Of a stretch of 64,000 bases of DNA, positions 59,706 through 64,000 are shown in pieces. The stretch covers positions 13,152,381 to 13,216,380 of the forward strand of contig CM030833.1 in assembly GCA_018105865.1 (NCBI GenBank). Reading direction: 5' to 3'. The notes under the pieces were generated by a model that saw only the letters and a program-made list of their open reading frames with translations, searched no databases and was not told the origin of the DNA. The number at the start of each line of letters is the position of its first letter. Within the stretch, counting starts at the first letter, position 1. Both the position numbers and the translations under genes were made by a program. The DNA comes from Metaphire vulgaris. Its lineage: Eukaryota > Annelida > Clitellata > Crassiclitellata > Megascolecidae.

Positions 59706-62700
59706 TAATAACCATGCTCATTGTTGCTGCTGTCATCATAATCGGCCATTATGAACAAAGCAGTAGATACTGCTAATGTTTGAAAAATAGTTTATACTCT
59801 GGATAGTAATTGTTGGATGCTGTTGACTTCTTGAAGCCAACACCATGTTCTGTACAAACGGTCTTAATGGATGACCGAGGGAAACTACGATGAATGCCGA
59901 TGCCTGACAGTTGTCTGTCGAGCGTCACTCGCTCGTCTCCATCTGCGATCGGAAGAAAAGACGAAGCTCGAAAAATCAGTGAAATTCGTGGAACGCGTTT
60001 TCCAATTATTTTTCCGTGTTTTCAGTCCCTTCGGAGAGTCCAGACTCAACTCTGCCGCCCGTCGTTATTATTCCCTACTTTTTCCCGCCCACTGTTTTTC
60101 TCCGCTTTCTTTCCGATCGTCGTCATGGCAACGCGAAAAAACCCATCGACATCCAGTGGTACCAATCAGTCTAATGCGGGACGTGGCTGGAGGTTCATCT
60201 TTACCCTTCCTTCCTTCTTCCTCTTCTTCTTCTTCTTCCACCCACTCCTCCCGTCTCCTCTTCACCACATTCCTTTCTCAGCCCATCCCCACACCCACGC
60301 CGCTCCCACCCGCAGCCCCCACGCCCCATCCATTCGAACCACATTCCCGGCGAAATTATGACCGAATGCGATCCGCACGACAACAGCCCCTGCTTTATGG
60401 TTCAATCTTGGTCCACTACGCATGCGCATTTAACGATTTCCGTTAGTCTGATCACGTGTTCTTAACAGCGACCGACATGATGTCAGCGTTAGCAGCGCAG
60501 CGTAACCAAGTTGTTTCGCTCGGATCTTTATTGAGAACCCAGACAGAGGAACTGAAAACCTCGTGGGGGCGTAGGAGTGAGGGTGGGGGTTAGTAAGGGT
60601 GACCGGCACCAACACAGACCGTCAGCGAATACGTGGGGTTGGATGCCATAAGGGGGTGATTAGCTTTTATTCATTAAGCCCTCAGGGTAAATCACAACGC
60701 CCTTCCATTATTCTTTCGTCTGTCTTCGCATTTACGATCTAGAATAAATCTCATAAAATCCATCAAATATCTTTAAATCATTTCTGCCGCTCAACGCATG
60801 CAAAGCCATCTGGATATAATGGACGCCAAAGAAATGGTGACATCAGCAGTAATGATGATGATGGTAGCTATTAGACTGCGATTAGATGTAATCAAGATTC
60901 TTCTTAGTCTGCCGATTATGCGGCGCCCATTGAATGATGCAACTACATAAATACAGTAGATGCATGTAAGCAAATACAATGCACGCGGGCACGTATGCAT
61001 GCGAAGTTCGCTAACTAAAAACACAATGCAAAATATTGTGATAAATATCCGGCTTTGTTTTCAACTTTTCCAACCCATGTTCTTGTCATGGTATTTCAGT
61101 TGCCATCACTTCTAAGCCTTTCAAGAAGACCTAACTCCTAAAGCTTTTCTTAAATAATTATTTCATTAATAATTATTTTATTGCCAGCCGACCGTCAGCC
61201 TAACTTGAAGTCACCCCTTTGATTGACAAGTAGGGCCTATTATATAAATGTCACATAAGAAACTAGCGTCAACCTCGCTTGATATCGTGCATTTTTGAGC
61301 AGATACATGAGTCTGACATCATGGTGTGCCACCTTCGATTCGAAGGTTGGCAGTCACGATTTGTCTCAGCATTTGTCTCAGGTCTTCAGCTAATCTTTTC
61401 ATTTCCCCATAATTTTCTATGCCAGTCCAGCTTTTTATGTCGTCTAACCATGTTCTTCGTGGTCGTCCTTTAGTTGCTTTTTCTTCATGTTTCCCTTCCA
61501 AGACATTTAGAGCTTGCTGTGTGCATGATCCTCTCATTATATGTCCAGCATACTGTGTTTTCCTTTTAGCAATCTCATGAGTGTGACATTAAGAAGAATT
61601 TACTGTAACTTATTAATTTGTCGTGACTATCCAATTGAACGAAGGCATATTCTTGCGTCTCCGAATCTCTTGAGTCTTATCTTAGAAACTTCGTATTTGA
61701 TTTGCTAACCGCTCTGCTGATTGAAAAATGATAATAAATTAAGGTTCTTTCTGTCTATAGACAGAATTAAGGGAAAATGCAAGCTGCGAAAATTCTTCAA
61801 TCGTTCATTCTATTAAGCGTAAACAGAAACCCGACCACCGGCCATGTATTCGAAACCTAAAGAATCGCCCGTACCGAAAATATACATTCTTGGAATCAAT
61901 TTTGATGCGAGACGTTGTAATGAAATTAATTTCTAAATGAAGAAATATTTGATCGAAAGTAGATTTAGTCGTAAAGCAAGACGATGCCTTACGCATGTCC
62001 ACTACCCCCCCCCCCCCACCCCCAGCATCACGCCATTCTATTATCTCTGCTCGCACCTGCTCCGCTGTACGGAGACGATAAGAAGAAAACAGTGACTATC
62101 TGTCTGTTCGGAGCCATCGTCTGCATTCGACGACTCCTCTCCCCTAATCAGCGTCACCGAGGCTCGATGCCATCGCCATCAAAGAAGAGAATTTATCACA
62201 GACGATCGTTCGTTCGATAGGATCTCTTGCCTGCCTCTCTTATCGTCTTGTTCGCACATTCATTTCGATCGCCAACGTTGATTCACGGACCTCGCTTCCA
62301 CGCAGGGAAATTCTCCGCTCCTTCAACGACGTCAAACGTCGTTATTATTCACACGCCGTTCAATCTCAACCGACATCTCGCCAGATCATTACTTACTACA
62401 GAAGAAGCGTTCTAAGGTTTGATGAGCGAGGTTTTTGAGAAAATTTCGTCGGTTACCCTTTTCGAACGTTGACGGCTTGCTTGATTTTTCCAGTCGACGG
62501 TTTTCGCTCTGAATTTTGTACAAATCGGGAAGCCCTTTACCTCGTCGGTCGACTTATATAGGCCTACTGGTGACTTACATGTGACTGAAGACTAATTTGC
62601 TCGGGTAAATCCCCACTGCTTTTCGCCTCTCATCCATTTATCTAGCGCTAGCAGCACGCCGTAATCATTTAACGGTCCACCTGTTTAAACTCCTATTTTG

Positions 62701-63017
62701 AAGCATTTGTCAGTCTCAGAGCCACTCTTGAGCTGATTTCGACCTCGATCGACGGCGGAGGAAGCAGGATTCGATGCATTCGATGTATTTAGAGCAGCAA
62801 TTTGTCGTCGCCATGGCGATGGTGCAATGAAAGCGGCATCGGCAGTTCTTAAGCGCAGACCGCGTTTGGGGCAGTCAATTATATCTCTCGTATAGCGCTA
62901 TACCAACAGGATGGCACAAAGGGAACCGTTCAACGGAAGACGCGAATTCGCCGTTCGCAGAGGGCAGTTTGTCGGCAAAAATGTTTGCGACGCTCTTAAC
63001 TTCGGTCGTTCTGGGCT
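59706..63017. other. Intergenic apart from the LINE remnant at 61319-61577
   Basis: A pyrimidine-rich block at 60000-60360 gives open frames (155-191 codons) rich in Ser/Pro/Phe without any domain. Nothing else recognised. Confidence 0.5.
61319..61577 (-). pseudogene. LINE reverse-transcriptase C-terminal remnant
   Basis: An uninterrupted frame from about 61577 to a stop at 61319 reads EIAKRKTQYAGHIMRGSCTQ, then QALNVLEGK, GRPRRTWLDDIKSWTGIENY and LAEDLRQMLRQIVTANL. This is the standard C-terminal tail of a LINE ORF2 (KRKTQYxGHIMRG, LEGK, GRPRRxWxDDIxxW). The rest of the element is absent, so it is a 5'-truncated copy. Confidence 0.8.
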
Positions 63018-63076
63018 TTTCTTCTTCTTCTTCTTCTTCTTCTTCTTCTTCTTCTTCTTCTTCTTCTTCTTCTTCA
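63018..63076. repeat. (TTC)n microsatellite
   Basis: About 20 units. Confidence 0.95.
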
Positions 63077-63085
63077 CAGAGAAAA

Positions 63086-63230
63086 TTTGTGTAACGTTAC
63101 GATGAATTTAAGTGTAAATATTACCTTAGTCTCCTCGTTACACCAGGTTACACTGAAGTGTATACTTTTGTGTAACGTTACGATTAATTTAAGTGTAAAT
63201 GTTACCTAGTCCTCTCCTAGAATCTGTGAA
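63086..63230 (+). repeat. Direct repeat with taacgttacgat
   Basis: tttgtgtaacgttacgatga at 63088 and tttgtgtaacgttacgatta at 63169 start two copies of a ~55-bp unit that also share atttaagtgtaaat and ttacct. About 25 bp separate them. Confidence 0.75.
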
Positions 63231-63504
63231 AAGAATTAATAATCAGTAATAAATAAATCTGAGGTCCTATTGAAATAATACATAGATGATAATTACCAAA
63301 ATAGCGTAGAGAAACAAAGAAACAAATATTCTGTATCCATTCAATATTAGGATAGTGAGTTTAGCACACCTTTCTATCGGTTTAGAACCAAATAGAGATT
63401 TTGGCAACGCAATGGGGGCTTTGTTATGTTGCTTTGTACTTTTGTATATTGTATGTATCCACTATTCCACTTTAAAACAATTTGTTAAATCAAGTTTTCC
63501 CGAA

Positions 63505-63718
63505 TTTACACTAAGGCATGGTGTCAACACACAATGTTAATGTAACCCTACTCCTGAAATTTACTCCAAAATTTGGGGGGTTAAAAAGCTTTCCCGAGTT
63601 ACACCAAAGCATGGTGTCAACTTTACACCTGGTTCGCGTTTTAGTACACCATCGCTTGGTGTAAGGTTACACCAAGCGATGGTGGCAGCTGAATTACCAC
63701 CAAGTCTTGGTGTAACGT
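63505..63718. repeat. Cluster of acacca/tggtgt dyads with an 18-bp-arm hairpin
   Basis: At 63647-63684 an 18-bp arm (caccatcgcttggtgtaa) is followed by 2 bp and its perfect complement. Further dyads of the form acac(c/t)aa(a/g)gcatggtgt lie at 63506-63527 and 63599-63618, and one at 63698-63718. Confidence 0.85.
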
Positions 63719-63791
63719 CTCCTTCTTCTTCCTCCTCCTCTCAGAATCTGTTTGCTATGAATATTAACGAGAAGGCGCACACATCCATTCA

Positions 63792-64000
63792 CAGTGGCGG
63801 TTCCAGGAATTCTTGGTGGGGGGATGACAATTTTTTAGGAAGTTGGTGGTGGTCATTGTTTGTCCACTAAATGTTAATAAACCTTGCAAAGAGGTCGACA
63901 AGCTAAAAAACAGATGGTCATTCGCAGTAGTTTTCACTAAATTTAAAAACTCACCGGAAATAGGTTGACAAGCAAAAAAGGTCATACAGAACCCCGGTGG
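63792..64000. mobile_element. Left end of an hAT-like element cut by the window edge
   Basis: Starts cagtggcggttccagg, the same terminal type as 39109-39295, and contains gacaagcaaaaaaggtca at about 63967. The right end lies outside the window. Confidence 0.5.

Noticed and set aside
59871..60446. Plus-strand frames of 155-191 codons
   Set aside because: They arise from pyrimidine-rich sequence; composition is Ser/Pro/Phe-heavy and no domain is visible.

Overview
This is a gene-poor, repeat-rich eukaryotic (animal) window. It has no operons, no long intact ORFs, many di-, tri- and tetranucleotide microsatellites, SINEs, LINE remnants and many short DNA transposons with 8-bp target-site duplications. 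Most of the longer open frames are translations of simple repeats. Frequent taggccta-type words and the repertoire of elements suggest a marine invertebrate (an echinoderm, hemichordate or lophotrochozoan would fit), but the species cannot be settled from the sequence alone.

One protein-coding gene can be supported. It lies on the minus strand and spans about 15 kb. Five coding exons (37463-37206, 29329-29234, 28226-27765, 23568-23399 and 22671-22537) join in frame with consistent splice phases. They encode a three-immunoglobulin-domain protein ending at a TAG stop at 22539-22537. No transmembrane segment follows the last domain, so a secreted protein is likely. The incoming phase of the first visible exon shows that at least one upstream exon (probably the signal peptide) is missing; I could not find it. 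I do not recognise a named family.

Around and inside this gene are mobile elements. hAT-like elements with 8-bp duplications lie at 799-1341, 4462-5774 (three elements nested in one another), 10167-10727, 19556-21389 (with another nested at 20359-21262), 30195-30391, 39109-39295, 45608-46728 (with a transposase remnant) and 47366-47486. Partial or less certain ones lie at 11190-12160, 12438-12771, 55092-55376 and 63792-end. SINE copies with tRNA-like heads lie at 1830-2145 and 8156-8453. A 5S rRNA-headed copy sharing their body lies at 47119-47365, and a body-only fragment with its duplication lies at 27378-27507. LINE reverse-transcriptase C-terminal remnants lie at 7416-7688, 8013-8640 (split by a SINE), 48175-48290 and 61319-61577. 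A different LINE family, whose 3' ends run into trinucleotide repeats, lies at 14911-15311, 25855-26192 and 59076-59230.

Region by region: 1-22.5 kb is intergenic, made mostly of nested transposons; 22.5-37.5 kb is the Ig gene with its introns; 37.5-64 kb is upstream or intergenic sequence with a 0.55-kb GATA array, an inverted telomere-like palindrome and, near the end, a cluster of ggtgt dyads.
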